Below, one piece after another: positions 1 to 11,100 of a stretch of 64,000 bases of DNA. A model generated the notes under the pieces. That model ran no database searches. It worked only from the letters and a program-made list of their open reading frames with translations, and was not told the origin of the DNA. Source of the stretch: Climacium dendroides. Taxonomy: Eukaryota; Streptophyta; Bryopsida; Hypnales; Climaciaceae. A program made the position numbers and the translations under genes. The first letter of the stretch is position 1. The number at the start of each line of letters is the position of its first letter. The stretch spans positions 558,001-622,000 of the forward strand of contig CATNNA010000001.1 of the NCBI GenBank assembly GCA_950106755.1, in the 5' to 3' direction.

Positions 1-285
1 GACGTGCCTCTAAGGAGTCAACAATCCGCGGAGGACGAGTCTCCAAGCCAATCCGAGCGGGAGGAAAGTCGGTCGAGATCCGGAGAAGAGGATTCGAAAG
101 ACACCAGATCAGAAGAGGAATCGGAACCTGAGCAAATCTCATCAGCAAAGTTCAAAGGGAGAACTTCAACACCGTCTAAGGGAAAGCCGCCCTTCAGTGG
201 GAAACTGTCAGCCAGTAGGAAACAGCCAACTAGAAAGGGGGCAACAAAGTTAGAGGAACCTTCTCCAAAGAAGGCTAGGAAATAG
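1..285 (+). CDS. C-terminal tail of an LTR-encoded reading frame (partial)
   Basis: The frame is open from the first base to a TAG at 283-285; the true start is outside the window. The visible 94 residues are rich in Ser, Glu, Arg and Lys and end in a basic stretch (SPKKARK). This matches the style of the C-termini of the A-element proteins: an acidic Ser/Glu tract, then a basic Thr/Lys tail ending KKGRKPRH. I see no zinc knuckle or enzymatic motif. The position, followed by an LTR-like 3' region, suggests the same kind of LTR-resident protein. Function is unknown. A charged C-terminus could bind nucleic acid, but that is a guess. Confidence 0.4.
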   Translation, partial: DVPLRSQQSAEDESPSQSEREESRSRSGEEDSKDTRSEEESEPEQISSAKFKGRTSTPSKGKPPFSGKLSASRKQPTRKGATKLEEPSPKKARK

Positions 286-1587
286 ATAGGAAAGTTGTTA
301 GGAAGTTTTTGAGAAGCGACCCTAGCATGGTCAGCCAAAAACTCAAGTTTTTGATAGGTAGGAAGTAGCTTGGGAGGTGCTTTTCAGGTGCATGCACTTG
401 GGCTGCACTTTCCGGATTTTTAGGATCTGAGATCCACATTTTGCGGATCGGATGGGGTTGGTAGGAAAGTCAACTTAGAAGGATAAGGAATGACACCTGT
501 CATTCTCCTGTCCTTTAGTTTTATTCCTTGGGACCTTTGGGGTTCCCTGGAGTGTGTATTTAGGAGGTTGAAGTTAGTTTGAAGCCCGGGGGTGTTTTCT
601 TATTTGTGTTTTTCAAACACTTTGCGAATTGATTTCAGATTTCCACTTCATAAGTGCTGGCCTGAAAAGGCTAAGTTCTGTGTTGGTATGTCGTGCAATG
701 CTAGAACCATTGTTTAGTATGGGTAGCTGGTTTGCAGGTGTGGAGGAAGGCAAGTAGCCCCCGGATTCTGTCCAGGATCTGATTTTGAGAGCTTTGAGGA
801 TTTGGTTAAGGAAAACTTTGTGTACTGAGAGGGTATTTTAGTTGCTGAAGTTCCTTGGGAGTCTTTTGAATAGGATAGCCATTCTTAGGTTGGGTGAATT
901 CTTCAGAAGGGAGAACGAATGCTAGCCGACGTCTAATGAGGTCATGTTGGATCCGGAAGAGAGGAACAGGAAGGTAGTTAGGATCTCTTAGTTATCGGGT
1001 GCCGGATCACGTTCTTGGGGTCCTGTCCGGATAGGTCTGTCGTTGTAGTACTAGGAGGATAATAGGGGTTTCCTGAGTGACTTGCTAGTCTGGATCAACA
1101 TCCGGATTAGTTGTGAGGAAGTAACTATTTCCTATTTCTTTTTGGTATTTGTTGTTCTTATTCTAAGTGGATCTTCATTTCACTCTAAACACGTTTGAAG
1201 GGTAGGGTTTACGTTCCCTTCCTAAAACCAAAGAGCGGAACCTTCTTGGTAGAGGTAAAACTAACATGTTGTGAGTTACTGCAATCGAATAGAAATCCTC
1301 TTTCCGGTTCCGCATCCGTCTAAGTCGATCCGGATAGGGAGGGGTAGAGGATTATGACCATTCTCCTTGTTTGATTACTGGTGATAGACTTGGAGTGGAT
1401 GTAAGGGAATCAGAACATGGAGAAGAGAGGGTATTGAGAGAGAGTTTCATGTTTCAAATATTTAGATCCGGTTTTGCTTGGGTTTGGTGTTTTCCGAATC
1501 CTGTTCCAGATATCTTGAGGAAACTAACGTTGAAATCCTGTGGGAACGATACACGAGTCATCTAAGGTGTTTTACATCAATTTAACA
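1..1587 (+). mobile_element. 3' part of an LTR (family D), truncated by the window edge
   Basis: The segment holds the end of a charged reading frame (stop at 283-285), then about 1.3 kb without coding signal. Near the end, about 1540-1556, is a GTGGGAACGAT stretch. It resembles the U5 segment seen close to the 3' end of the A elements (CCTGGAACGATA) and of element C (TTGGGTTCGATC). The likely end is the TTTAACA at 1581-1587, by analogy with the CA ends of the A elements. The left end lies outside the window, so no target duplication can be checked and the end point is an inference. A stretch around 1040-1056 (GTCGTTGTAGTA) also matches the 3' region of A1 (near 22564). TCCGGA and ATCCGGA words are frequent, as in the other LTR families here. 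Confidence 0.5.
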
Positions 1588-1764
1588 CCTAAGGGTAGGA
1601 TTTGTGCTTCCTTGTGCTATGACACTTTGGTTTCCAAGGCTTTGCTTACAGACTATATTTAATATATGTAACATGGTGATTTGAACCTAAACATTTGGAA
1701 CTAAAGACAAGATTGGAACTTGAACTTGGACTTGAACTTGAACGGAGCTTTCCACAATGAGTAA
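286..1764. other. No gene seen: LTR 3' region and short flank
   Basis: This stretch has no convincing coding signal. A 64-codon frame at 1371-1565 runs across the presumed U5 end and is not credible. 286-1587 is the LTR tail described separately. 1588-1764 is AT-rich and includes a short GAACTTGGACTTGAACTTGAAC repeat, near 1717-1742, just before the hAT coding region. Confidence 0.5.
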
Positions 1765-4700
1765 GGATTTTTCAGTTGGTATGTTGTTCCATCAAGTGGT
1801 AAAGTGCAGTGCAAGGCATGTGACTTGGTGTTTGCAAATCGGAAGTGTCGCATGTTGAGCCACCTTGGATATGAAGGCAAAGACGGTGTTCGTGACAAGG
1901 GGGGTAAGCATATGTCCAAAATTGACTTCGTCAATTCGAACTCTTTTTGCCGGTTGTAATGGGTTATTTCCACAAAGATCGGCCTTTGACAATGTAGATG
2001 GTGAAAACATAGGGAGGGTTGCAAGCAATGCCTCAAATGGAAGGGATTTTTCACGTTCAACACAAGAGGACTCGTATGCAGCGCCGTCTGAAATTCATCG
2101 TGCGTCTTCAAGGGTACATCAAAGTGTGGAAACATCAAGTGAACAATGTCCAACTCCACCCTCTTCCATCAATCGGCCCCGAAGTCAAAGTCGGCTAGTA
2201 GATGGGTTTGAACAAGCTGATAGACGCAATTTGAATGCGCTGTGGGCCAATTTCTTCTATTCAGCCAACATACCATTTGCGGTAGCTCGAAGTGAGGCCT
2301 TCAAAGAAGTAGTGAAGAAAACAGTTGAGTTTGGTAAGCCATACAGCCCACCATCGTACGACGCTCTACGAACCAAATTACTAGAAGAAGTGAAAGAAGA
2401 TGTCAAGCTAAAGTTGCAGAAGAGGACCGAGGATAGTATCAGAAAGTTTGGAGCAACCTTGTCTATTGATGGATGGAGTTCGGTTACAAATCGGCCATTG
2501 GTGAATTGCATGCTTATATCTTCTGCAGGGGAGCAATTTTTGGGATCGGTGGGCACAAGTTGATTTGTAAAAAATGCAGAGTACTTGGCCTCTATTTTGG
2601 ACAAATTCATACAGGAGGTGGGTCCGCATAATGTGGTGCAAATAACAATGGACAATGCTCCTGTAAACCCTCGAGTATGTAGAATCATAAAAGACAAATA
2701 TCCTCACATTTCTTTTCAAGGTTGTGTGGTGCATGCCTTGAATTTGTTGCTAAAAGATTGGAGGAAGGAAACATGGGTGGTGGATGTCGTGGCCAAAACT
2801 CGTATCGTTCTTACGGTTTTTAGAAAGCGGCACATGCCACTTGCAATATTTCGTTCATACGAAAGAGAGCACAGCTTATTGATGCCAGACGAAACAAGAT
2901 TTGCTTCAAATTTCATTGCGTTTGAACGCTTGTTGAAAGTGAAGGGAGCACTTCAACAGAGTGTGACAGATCCGCGTTGGGAACAATATGTGAGGACGTT
3001 GGACGACAAGAAAAAGAAGAACCGTACAAAGTCTCGATGTACAAAGAAGATAATAAACAGTGAGCATTTCTGGAGGCGTTGCACGAATTTTGTGTAGTTG
3101 ATGGGTGTTGTTGTATATGGCCTTCGTAATTTAGATGCAAAGACGCCATGTTCAGGGAAAGTTTTGCATATTATAAGGAAGATACGATCGCACGTGGGGG
3201 GGTTGGAAAATCCGCCTTTTCTATTGAGCCCCGAATTTGCCAAACCATTGAAGGAGGCATTCAACGCTAGATGGGAAATGGTAGAGACCGATCTCTAATA
3301 TATAGGAGCTCTTTCGAATCCCTATTTTTTGCACGATAAAGAACTAGCCGACGATTCAGAGGCCACCGAGGCATGCAAGCGTGATCTCATGCGAATATGT
3401 AAACCTACGGACTACGCGGATGTCGTCAAGGAATTCATGGCGTTTCGACATAGGGAGCCTCCCTTCCACAACATGTTGGATCCAAGTGAACAAAAATTAT
3501 CGGCACACGCTTGGTGGGATTTTGAAGGCACATGTGGGAAGCTCATTGCTCCAATTGCAAGGAGAATATTGGGCCAACCGGTATCTTCATGTTCATGTGA
3601 ACGGAATTGGAGTAGCTATTCTTTTGTTCACAACAAATCTCGGAACAAGTTGAGAACAAAGAGAGCTGCGGATTTGGTGTATATGTACACTAATTCAAGA
3701 GTGTTGGCCGCATCCAAGGAGAGGGATGAGAAGAAGTGGTACCTTAAAAATGTAGATTCAAAAGAATTGGAGGGACCAAACGAAGATGACGAGAGCAACG
3801 AAGATGAAGAAGGTGTTCGTGTGGACGGGAATGAAGCACATGGACAAGAAGCAAATTGGGACGACCCAATATTCAATGAAGAAGAAGATTTGGATGGCAA
3901 CACATACAATTTTGGAGGTGAACCGTTTGGAAGAATAAATATGGATGATGATGACATGGGCAACAATGACCGAGACGAGTACGACTTTCCAATGGACGAT
4001 AATGATTGTGGAAACGACGAAGGCGTACCTTCCATAGCAAGGTTTGTAGATGGAAATCGATTTCTAAGTAGCGACAAGGTCCTCAATCTAAACGAAGAGG
4101 ACGCAAATGTCCAAGTCTTGGCTTCTAATGGAACCATAGCATCCAATGCTGGAACTTCCGAAATAGATGAAGTGATTGGAAGTACTAGGTCTCCATCCAT
4201 AGTGGTGGCCCAACTAGAAAAGAATGACAACGTTGAGGACCGCGAGCAAATGAATGTGGACAAGATAAACGTGGAGTCTCTAGGAGGATTGGCAAGCAAA
4301 AGCAACGGGGAACCAAGTAGCCTAAACCATGAAGCGAGTGGGACACAAGACAATGTACGTTTGCGTTTGATAGAATGTGGAAGTCCGAACTTGCTTCACA
4401 GTGGCCAAGGGACAAAGGAAAACATGACAAGTTTTGTACGTCCACCGCGTAGCATTCCTCCAATAGGTGCACGCTCACTATTTAATAGTGTAAGCACTAC
4501 TTTGGTGGGTTCAAGAAGTTCTCAACGTCCGACACGAGCTTCCATCATTTCAAAAGAAATAGAATGTACCGAAAATCGAAGATTGCAGATTTCTTCATTC
4601 ACCGATGATGAGGAAGATGAGACGTTGACTTCAATGTTAAAGAAGCAAGGAAACCGCCTACCAGCATCTTCAACAAGGCTAGCGGATCCGACACTCGAAT

Positions 4701-5137
4701 CTTCAAATGCTATAGAGGCATTCACTGAAGAAGGGAGAAAGGCAGGGATGGCAATGATGATGGAAGAACCCTCTAAAGCAAAGAACAAACGAGTAATGGA
4801 GCCGTTTTCTATCTCTCCAACGAAGAAAGTGAATGCAGGAAAAAAAACCCTTGATAAGCGTTTGTCTATTCCAGAACTTCTGTTGAGAAAAGGAAAAGCG
4901 GTTGATCACCTCCGTGAACGTGTAGGGAAAACCTTGATGAAAGCAAAGAACGAGCAAATGATGGGCAAGCCTAAGAAAGCTCGTGTATCTTCAACAGTAC
5001 AAGAGAAAAGAGGGGGAAATCAAACACTTTCATCAGATGATGAAGAGAACACCATGAGTGATGAAGATGATGGATTCCAATCAAGAGAGTACAGTAGCGG
5101 GGCAGAGGTGAAAGGAGATAGTGATTACCACCCCTAG
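1765..5137 (+). pseudogene. hAT-superfamily transposase, BED finger plus DUF659 plus C-terminal dimerisation region, decayed
   Basis: The domain order is that of plant hAT transposases of the DUF659 type. A BED zinc finger lies at 1780-1900 in frame 1 (VQCKACDLVF, then MLSHLGYEGKDGVRDKG). The DUF659 core follows in frame 2 (LSIDGWSSVTNRPLVNCM at about 2458-2511; VVQITMDNAPVNP at about 2634-2672; GCVVHALNLLLKDW near 2720-2760). The hAT dimerisation region is at about 3500-3715 (HAWWDFEGTCGKLIAPIA, SSCSCERNWSSYSFVHNKSRNKL, DLVYMYTNSR). The frame shifts once between 1880 and 1910. In frame 2 there are three in-frame stops, TGA 2561-2563, TAG 3095-3097 and TAA 3296-3298, with no other shift. Each could be a C-to-T change from Arg or Gln codons. 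The gene cannot make a full transposase. I did not find convincing terminal inverted repeats or an 8-bp duplication. Confidence 0.85.
3329..5137 (+). CDS. Open 3' part of the hAT transposase with a long acidic tail
   Basis: The 602-codon open frame begins in the last third of the transposase. Residues 1-50 lie before the dimerisation region and residues 55-130 contain it (WWDFEGTCGKLIAPIARRIL; CSCERNWSSYSF). About 460 further residues follow, rich in Asp, Glu, Asn and Ser, with acidic runs such as NEDDESNEDEE and MDDDDMGNNDRDEYDF, and a more basic last quarter (PTKKVNAGKKTLDKR; KKARVSSTVQEKR). Plant DUF659 hAT proteins usually end within roughly 100 residues of the dimerisation region, so this tail is long. 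The frame has stayed open although the upstream two-thirds holds three stops. The first codon used here is not an ATG chosen on evidence; it is simply where the open frame begins. Confidence 0.6.
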   Translation: MHDKELADDSEATEACKRDLMRICKPTDYADVVKEFMAFRHREPPFHNMLDPSEQKLSAHAWWDFEGTCGKLIAPIARRILGQPVSSCSCERNWSSYSFVHNKSRNKLRTKRAADLVYMYTNSRVLAASKERDEKKWYLKNVDSKELEGPNEDDESNEDEEGVRVDGNEAHGQEANWDDPIFNEEEDLDGNTYNFGGEPFGRINMDDDDMGNNDRDEYDFPMDDNDCGNDEGVPSIARFVDGNRFLSSDKVLNLNEEDANVQVLASNGTIASNAGTSEIDEVIGSTRSPSIVVAQLEKNDNVEDREQMNVDKINVESLGGLASKSNGEPSSLNHEASGTQDNVRLRLIECGSPNLLHSGQGTKENMTSFVRPPRSIPPIGARSLFNSVSTTLVGSRSSQRPTRASIISKEIECTENRRLQISSFTDDEEDETLTSMLKKQGNRLPASSTRLADPTLESSNAIEAFTEEGRKAGMAMMMEEPSKAKNKRVMEPFSISPTKKVNAGKKTLDKRLSIPELLLRKGKAVDHLRERVGKTLMKAKNEQMMGKPKKARVSSTVQEKRGGNQTLSSDDEENTMSDEDDGFQSREYSSGAEVKGDSDYHP

Positions 5138-5519
5138 GCATTCAAATTTAGAAAGGATTTGAATGAAGAACATTTACAGAACTTGGTGCTCAAATGCTTA
5201 CGATTTAGAGAGATGAATAGCTAAGATTTATTAATTCTCGGAGCATTTCATAGTAGTACAAGGTTGCCAAATTATCTTGAAAAAATTAATGAAACTATCA
5301 TTTTTGGAGGATTTTGTCCCAAGTGATATTGAAGAAATCTTCATTGTGTTATTTTTTGTTCTCAATTTCAAGTGTGAAGCACGAAAAAATTTCTGAAGCG
5401 CCAAAACTGACAAATATGTAAGAAGAACCCTAAAACAAACTGAAAATCATGCAAAATTGCAAAATGCAAAGTTACAAACCCTCACTCACTCAGTCGGTCA
5501 CTCCCAGACTCCCTAAACC
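5138..5519. other. AT-rich flank, no gene seen
   Basis: This stretch lies downstream of the hAT reading frame. It is AT-rich with no codon pattern and no recognisable signal. It probably includes the 3' end of the hAT element, but I could not place a terminal repeat. Confidence 0.4.
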
Positions 5520-5850
5520 CTTTGGCCCTTGAACCGTTCGCGCGTCCGCCCGTCCGCTCTCTTGTCCGCTCGTCCGCCTGTCCGCCACTCCGTCCGCTCG
5601 CCTGTCCATTCTCTCGTCCGCCAGTCCACCAATCCGTCCGCTCGCCCGTTCGCCCGACCGTCCATCCGTCCGCTCGCCCGTCCGCCCATAAAAACGGCCG
5701 ACCCTTAAACCGCCCGCCCGTCCGCCCGCTCGCCCGCTTGCCCGCAGGATGGCGACCGAGGACCGTCCGTCTGCGTTTGCAGGGTTTGGACGTGCGGACG
5801 TCAAGACGTCCAATTTTGGATGCAATTTCGTCGCGGACGCACGTCCACGA
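5520..5850. repeat. CCGTCCGC-type degenerate simple repeat with GACGTC tail
   Basis: The stretch 5540-5745 is built from shuffled 4-base blocks (GTCC, GCCC, GCTC, GCCT) giving strings such as CCGTCCGCTCGCCCGTCCG. It is open in several frames on both strands, and those frames are low-complexity artefacts. The following 100 bases carry GGACGTGCGGACGTCAAGACG and end against the satellite. A very similar block with the same kind of GCGGACGT tail lies at 28890-29230, so this is a dispersed repeat and not a local expansion. Confidence 0.7.
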
Positions 5851-5854
5851 CAAC

Positions 5855-7098
5855 CTTGAGACTAGTTCTCTCTATGAAATCCAAGCGAAATGCAGCTTAC
5901 ATTGAGTAACGCCATCGGCCTAGCTTTTTCTTTAAATTTCAGTGAAATGGGGCCTCCATCGCGTAGTCCCACCAGACTAGCTCTCTCCATGAAATCCAAG
6001 CGAAATGTGGCTTACATTGAGTAATGCCATCCGACTAGCTTTTTCTCTAAATTTGACTGAAATGGAAACTCCATGGCGTAGCGCCGCCAGACTAGCTGTG
6101 CATGGTGTACCTAAGTGGAATGGGGCCTACATTGCGTAGTGCCAGCAGACTAGCTCTCGTTGGTACGAGAGTGAAATGGGGGCTCCATGGCGTTGTACCA
6201 CCAGACTAGCTCTCCATGAAATCCAAGCAAAATGTGGCTTACATTGAATAATGCCATCGGACTAGCTTTTTCATTAAATTTGAGTGAAAAAGGGCCTCCA
6301 TGGCATAGTGCCACTAGACTAGCTATGCATGGTGTACCTAAGTGAAATGCGACCTCCATCGCGTAGTACCACCAGACTAGCTCTCTTCATGAAATCCATG
6401 CGAAATGTGGCTTACATTGAGTAATGCCATCCGACTAGCTTTTTCTTTAAATTTGTGTGAAATGGGGTCTCTATGGCGTAGTGCCAACAAACTAGCTCTG
6501 TTTGGTAAGAGAATGAAATGGGGCCTCCATTGCGTAGTGCCACCAGACTAACTCTCTCCATGAAATTCAAGCGAAATGTGGCTTACATTAGGTAATGCCA
6601 TCCGACTAGCTTTTTCATTAAATTTGACTGAAATGCGGCCTCCATGGCGTAGTGCCACCAGACTAGCTGTGCTTGGTGTACCTAAGTGAAATGGGACCTA
6701 CAATGCGTAGTGCCAACAGACTAGCTCTCGTTAGTACGAGAGTGAAATGGAGGCTCCATGGCGTTGTGCCACAGACTAGCTCTCTCCATGAAATCCAAGC
6801 GAAATGTGGCTTACATTGAATAATGCCATCGGACTAGCTTTTTCATTAAATTTGAGTGAAATGGGGCCTCCATGGCGTAGTGCCACTAGACTAGCTATGC
6901 ATGGTGTACCTAAGTGAAATGCGACCTCCATCGCGTAGTCCCACCAGACTAGTTCTCTCCATGAAATCCAAGCGAAATGTGGCTTACATTGAGTAATGCC
7001 ATTCGACTAGCTTTTTCTCTAAATTTGATTGAAATGGAAACTCCATGGCGTAGTGCCACCAGACTAGCTGTGCATGGTGTATCTAAGTGAAATGGGGC
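5855..7098. repeat. Satellite array, left part (56-58 bp monomers, higher-order)
   Basis: Monomers of 56-58 bp each begin GACTAGCT and end near TGCCACCA or TGCCATCC. Four types can be told apart by the bases after GACTAGCT: a (CTCTCCATGAAATCC), b (TTTTTCTTTAAATTT), c (ATGCATGGTGTACC) and d (CTCGTTGGTACGAGAG or CTCTGTTTGGTAAGAG). They follow each other in recurring orders such as a-b-c-d and a-b-c, so the array has a higher-order structure of about 170-230 bp. The array breaks off exactly at the CACTA terminus at 7099 and resumes at 23905. Short open frames inside it on either strand are artefacts. Confidence 0.9.
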
Positions 7099-7131
7099 CA
7101 CTATAAAAAAAACGGTGTCCGCTTGGACATC
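7099..7131 (+). repeat. Left terminal inverted repeat of the CACTA element
   Basis: It begins with CACTATAAAA and runs on to GGACATC. It pairs with 23873-23904 at roughly three quarters of positions with one gapped base. It is preceded by the target duplication GGC. Confidence 0.88.
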
Positions 7132-8186
7132 CAGCCAAAAACGACGTATATCCACGTAGACACGATACGTTGCACGAGACGTCAAGGTGTCAAGTCGAGA
7201 AAGTGGAGATTTTGCGATGATGTCTGTGTTAGCATTGCTAGATTGCAGTCACAGCATACTGATGCTACAAAAAATGTCCATGCAATGTAAGGCATCCAGG
7301 TATACATTAGATGTTTCCCAGGATGTCCACAATAACATGTTTAGCCACGTCATCATCTTTGGTCAAACATACCTCACAAGTTTAGATAGAATTTTGGTGC
7401 GGTTAGAAGTAAAGTGACTGCCGAAGGCTAAAAAGAGGACAACGGGCAGGTTGTGACTCCTAAAAGCTTATGTGGCATTTGATGTGGCGAGATGAGGTGG
7501 TTATTGTGTGACGTGGACCGATGAGGTGGCAAGATGACGTGGCTACTATGTGACGTGGCATGATGACGTGGATATTGTATGACATGGCATGCCACGTCAG
7601 CATCCGCGCCCAGTCCATGTTCCGACCTCGGATGTCAGAACGTTAGGCATGCTACGTCATCACACCTGACGTTCTGACGTCCACATTGACATCACTTCTA
7701 GCGTTAACATTTTGTACTTCCTACGACTGTAACTTCAAACCACATGCTATCCACGGTGCATTTCATTACGTCTGACTGGATGTGTGGGCGTTGTGGAAGC
7801 AACTGTAGGCGTCCACTTTGATGTCAAAAATGACTCTAGATGCATGACATTATTTTATGAAAAAGGGTGAATTTGTACATGATGCACGTCCTTCCTTATG
7901 TAGTACAGGCGGACTTATTTGTTTACTTAGGTCAGGGGCATTTCTGGGCTCTTCAAGTCATACAACTTGTGCACGTTCTTCAAACTTCATTAGGATAAGA
8001 TTGCAACCTACTCTTATGTTGTCACGTGCAGCACCGAAGTAGACAGATTCTGTCACAAAATGCATGTTCAAGATGCATCAGGAATACTTGGAAGACATAA
8101 ACATATTGATGTCCTTGTATTTCGCAGACGTCCTATGTGACATCTAAATGCTATTACAGCATACACATGTCAATGATGTGAACACC
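7132..8186. promoter_or_regulatory. Left subterminal region with repeated GATGTCC/GACGTC motif
   Basis: No gene is seen here. The stretch carries many copies, in both directions, of GACGTC, GACGTGG, GATGTCC and TGGACATC (for example near 7125, 7185, 7310, 7490-7580, 7630 and 7670). In En/Spm the TnpA protein binds short motifs repeated in such subterminal regions. By that analogy these are candidate transposase-accessory binding sites; binding itself is an inference. Confidence 0.6.
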
Positions 8187-11100
8187 CTATGCTTCTTCCT
8201 TAGATGCAATGTCATCGCTAACTATGGCAACATATTCGCCACCATGGTCTATGGGTTGGCGCACCGGGTCCATGACTTGTTGCACTGGTTGTAGTCCATC
8301 GAAGTCCCTATCATTCACCAACTGCACCATGTTCGGGGTTGTCGTTAGAAGGTGCAATGAGCCACGTCTACCCCTCACCTCAGTTTGGCAAACTACTTTC
8401 CAACCAGGCCGATGTAGATCGTCGGAGAAGAATACCTGTTGGCAATGCAAAGGAAAGGCAAATGAATCTGCATGGACCGTTCCATCCAAATGGTTGAAGT
8501 TTGCCAACGTGAAGCCATACTTATCCTGTTGCACACTAGGAGCTCGACTACCTTGTGTGCCCCTCACCCAATCTCACAACAACATTGTGACGCAGTGATT
8601 TCGATAATCCAATACCAAAATCTCTTCAATGTACCCCACATACTCCTGCGTGGATTCTAGTGGCCTCCCATTTTGCAAACCCCAATGAAGCTGGCGTGTG
8701 AAACTTGCTACCACTCCAGAGTCTCGGGTAACAAGCCCACGTTCAGAGCCTCGGACACGGAGGTGCATGCCATGACAGTACATTTGACGGTGGGATGTTG
8801 CCTTCCGCTCAAGAAGCTGCGCATAATGTCTGATGTCTTCATCCACTAGACGTCCAAAATGATCAGCCTCTGTCACCGTTGACGTCAGCCACTGCGCGAA
8901 GGATGGAAACTCACTTAGTTCAACTGGATAACGGACAGCTCTTCCTGGATTTGAGCGCCGCCATGCAACACGAAAAGCTTCTCGCTCCTCCCATCTTTGG
9001 GACTTTGCTGCAGTGTAGTCCCTACATCACACTCAGCAATAATGAAATTAGGACAACGGATTGAAGATTTGACATCATGTATGCCGGGGCCAAATACAGT
9101 GTACATGGCACATCTGCAAAGGTGTGCAAGAATTCAAGTAGTCCTTAACAACGATCGTGTGTTGAGGGTTTCCTCTTCTACTGAGATGTCCACACTAGGG
9201 CCAAAACAAACATCAATGCGTCTTCCTACATGACATCATTGAACGCGCCAGCGTTGGATATGACGTCTGCTAGGAGTGTATATAAGGCAACGTGATGTCC
9301 AAAGTGGCACTGGAAAGCAGTGCCAGTTACTTACTCTCGCCAAGTTTCCAAGCATGGCGCATTGTCAATTACGAACGCATGTGCATACGCTCGCAAAGCG
9401 TCGGATAATGCCCTCTCTTTTGGTTTCCTGCTACGTATCACCTCGTCATTCATGATGGGATCTTCGTCTACATCCCAAACATGCTCACCAGTCTTTTGAA
9501 ACTGTCTCATGTATTCCGTGTAGAAGCCAAGCGTGTCTTCAATGCGATATCCCTCTGTTATGCTACCTTCTGGATGCACCAAAGTCCGCACATAATCCTT
9601 CAAAGTCTTCATGTATCGCTCAATGGGGTACATCCACCTACAATGCACTGGGTCACATACAAATAACTATTCAACAAGGTGCACTGGCAAATGGGTCATT
9701 ATATTCAAGAATGTCGTGGGGAACTCCTTCTCTATGAGGCAGGTTGCCATAATAACATCCTACATGAGGACATCTTTGTCAGCTTCCTTGATCTCCTTCT
9801 CACAAAGTCTTTGGAAAACCCTGCTCATTTTTATAATAGCCAAGCGCACATTCTCATCCAAGATGTTCCGGACAGCCACCGGTAGAATCTATACATGAAC
9901 AACATCTCTGTAAGTCACTCTCCCACTACTACATTTTTAACACATTTCCCTGTAACTTGCATGAGGGTCACCCGGACATTAATTTTGGACATCCACTACA
10001 ACGTCTATGTGCTAAATATGACAAACTACTAGAAAACGCATCACAGCCAAATGAAACACTATCATGTTCATGAAGACATCTTCCCGTGCACTATCATTAA
10101 CATACTATTGCCTTCAACAACGTTACTAAAGACATATGATGTCTACAACGGTTCTGGAGCAGTAACAATCTCTGAACTCCCTCCCTTCCTTGGATAAGTT
10201 CAACGAACCCCTGTGTCACGTCCCATCACAACCTCACCTGCTGCATGAGAATGTGATAATCATGCATCTTCATATACTGTAACGTTCCATTCTGTAGACG
10301 TTTATGAATTGCACCAACATAGTTTGTTGGGGTACGGATACTTGATACTATATCCACGAACTCCCTGCACTCATCTACTATCATTGCATACGTTGCATTT
10401 GGCATGTAGAAATCGTCTTGGCGTCTTCATGGGTCTTGAAGCCAAATTTCTCTATGTATTCCAAGCTGTTGTGCATCAATGCGACTGCCAGGGCTATCGT
10501 TCATAGCAAGAAGGGTCTTCACCATGTTCTCGCATAAGTTTTTCTCGCAATGCATCACATCCAAAATGTGTTGGATCAACAGATACTGTAGAAGGGAACA
10601 CACGTAAATCTTAAGTACGCTCTGCCCTTCAAAAAAATGTGTATTGTCACTTCCCGTGTTGTCTGCTAAGAAAACGTACAACGACATTCAGCCTTCACTT
10701 TGTATTCACGACTACGTCTGAGGGGACATGTAACACAACATGAGATGTTCACATTGCACGGCTGAATAGGCGGCCATTGTCTACAGCTATTGCAATTTGT
10801 GCAGCGGGATGTCTTCTATGACATCTACTTGGACATCAACACGCCAATACTATGACACAGAACGTCAAAGAGGACGTACCACTCAGACATTGGACACTAC
10901 CTACATGTCAAAGTCAGGTTAGACCACTTTGTACCTTCCAGTAGGGCAGCTCAAACAATGCACTCAAGCGTTTCACCCCTGTGAAATGCACTGGGTCATC
11001 CTTTCCATCTTCTCTTCCACCCAGATCTAGAAACGCTTGCCGCCACGCAGCATATCGGATAACATCTTCGGCGGTCATGCCCTTTGGCTTGAAGCGATGC

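Noticed and set aside
1865..5137. Stop-codon readthrough or RNA editing of the hAT gene
   Set aside because: All three stops could be reversed by U-to-C changes, but a frame change is also present, and nuclear editing of this kind is not established; decay is simpler.
1588..5480. Terminal inverted repeats and 8-bp duplication of the hAT element
   Set aside because: I compared both flanks by eye and found no convincing pair.
5482..5905. Long Arg/Gly/Asp-rich and Pro/Arg-rich frames on both strands
   Set aside because: They arise from the CCGTCCG simple repeat, which is open in several frames; no codon bias or start context.
5855..7098. CRISPR array
   Set aside because: Repeats are contiguous 56-58 bp monomers without spacers, in a plant-type genome.
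6150..7185. Frames of 60-80 codons repeated on the minus strand (for example HLGTPCIASLVALCHGGP)
   Set aside because: They are translations of the satellite monomer and recur at 23987-24811 with the same text.
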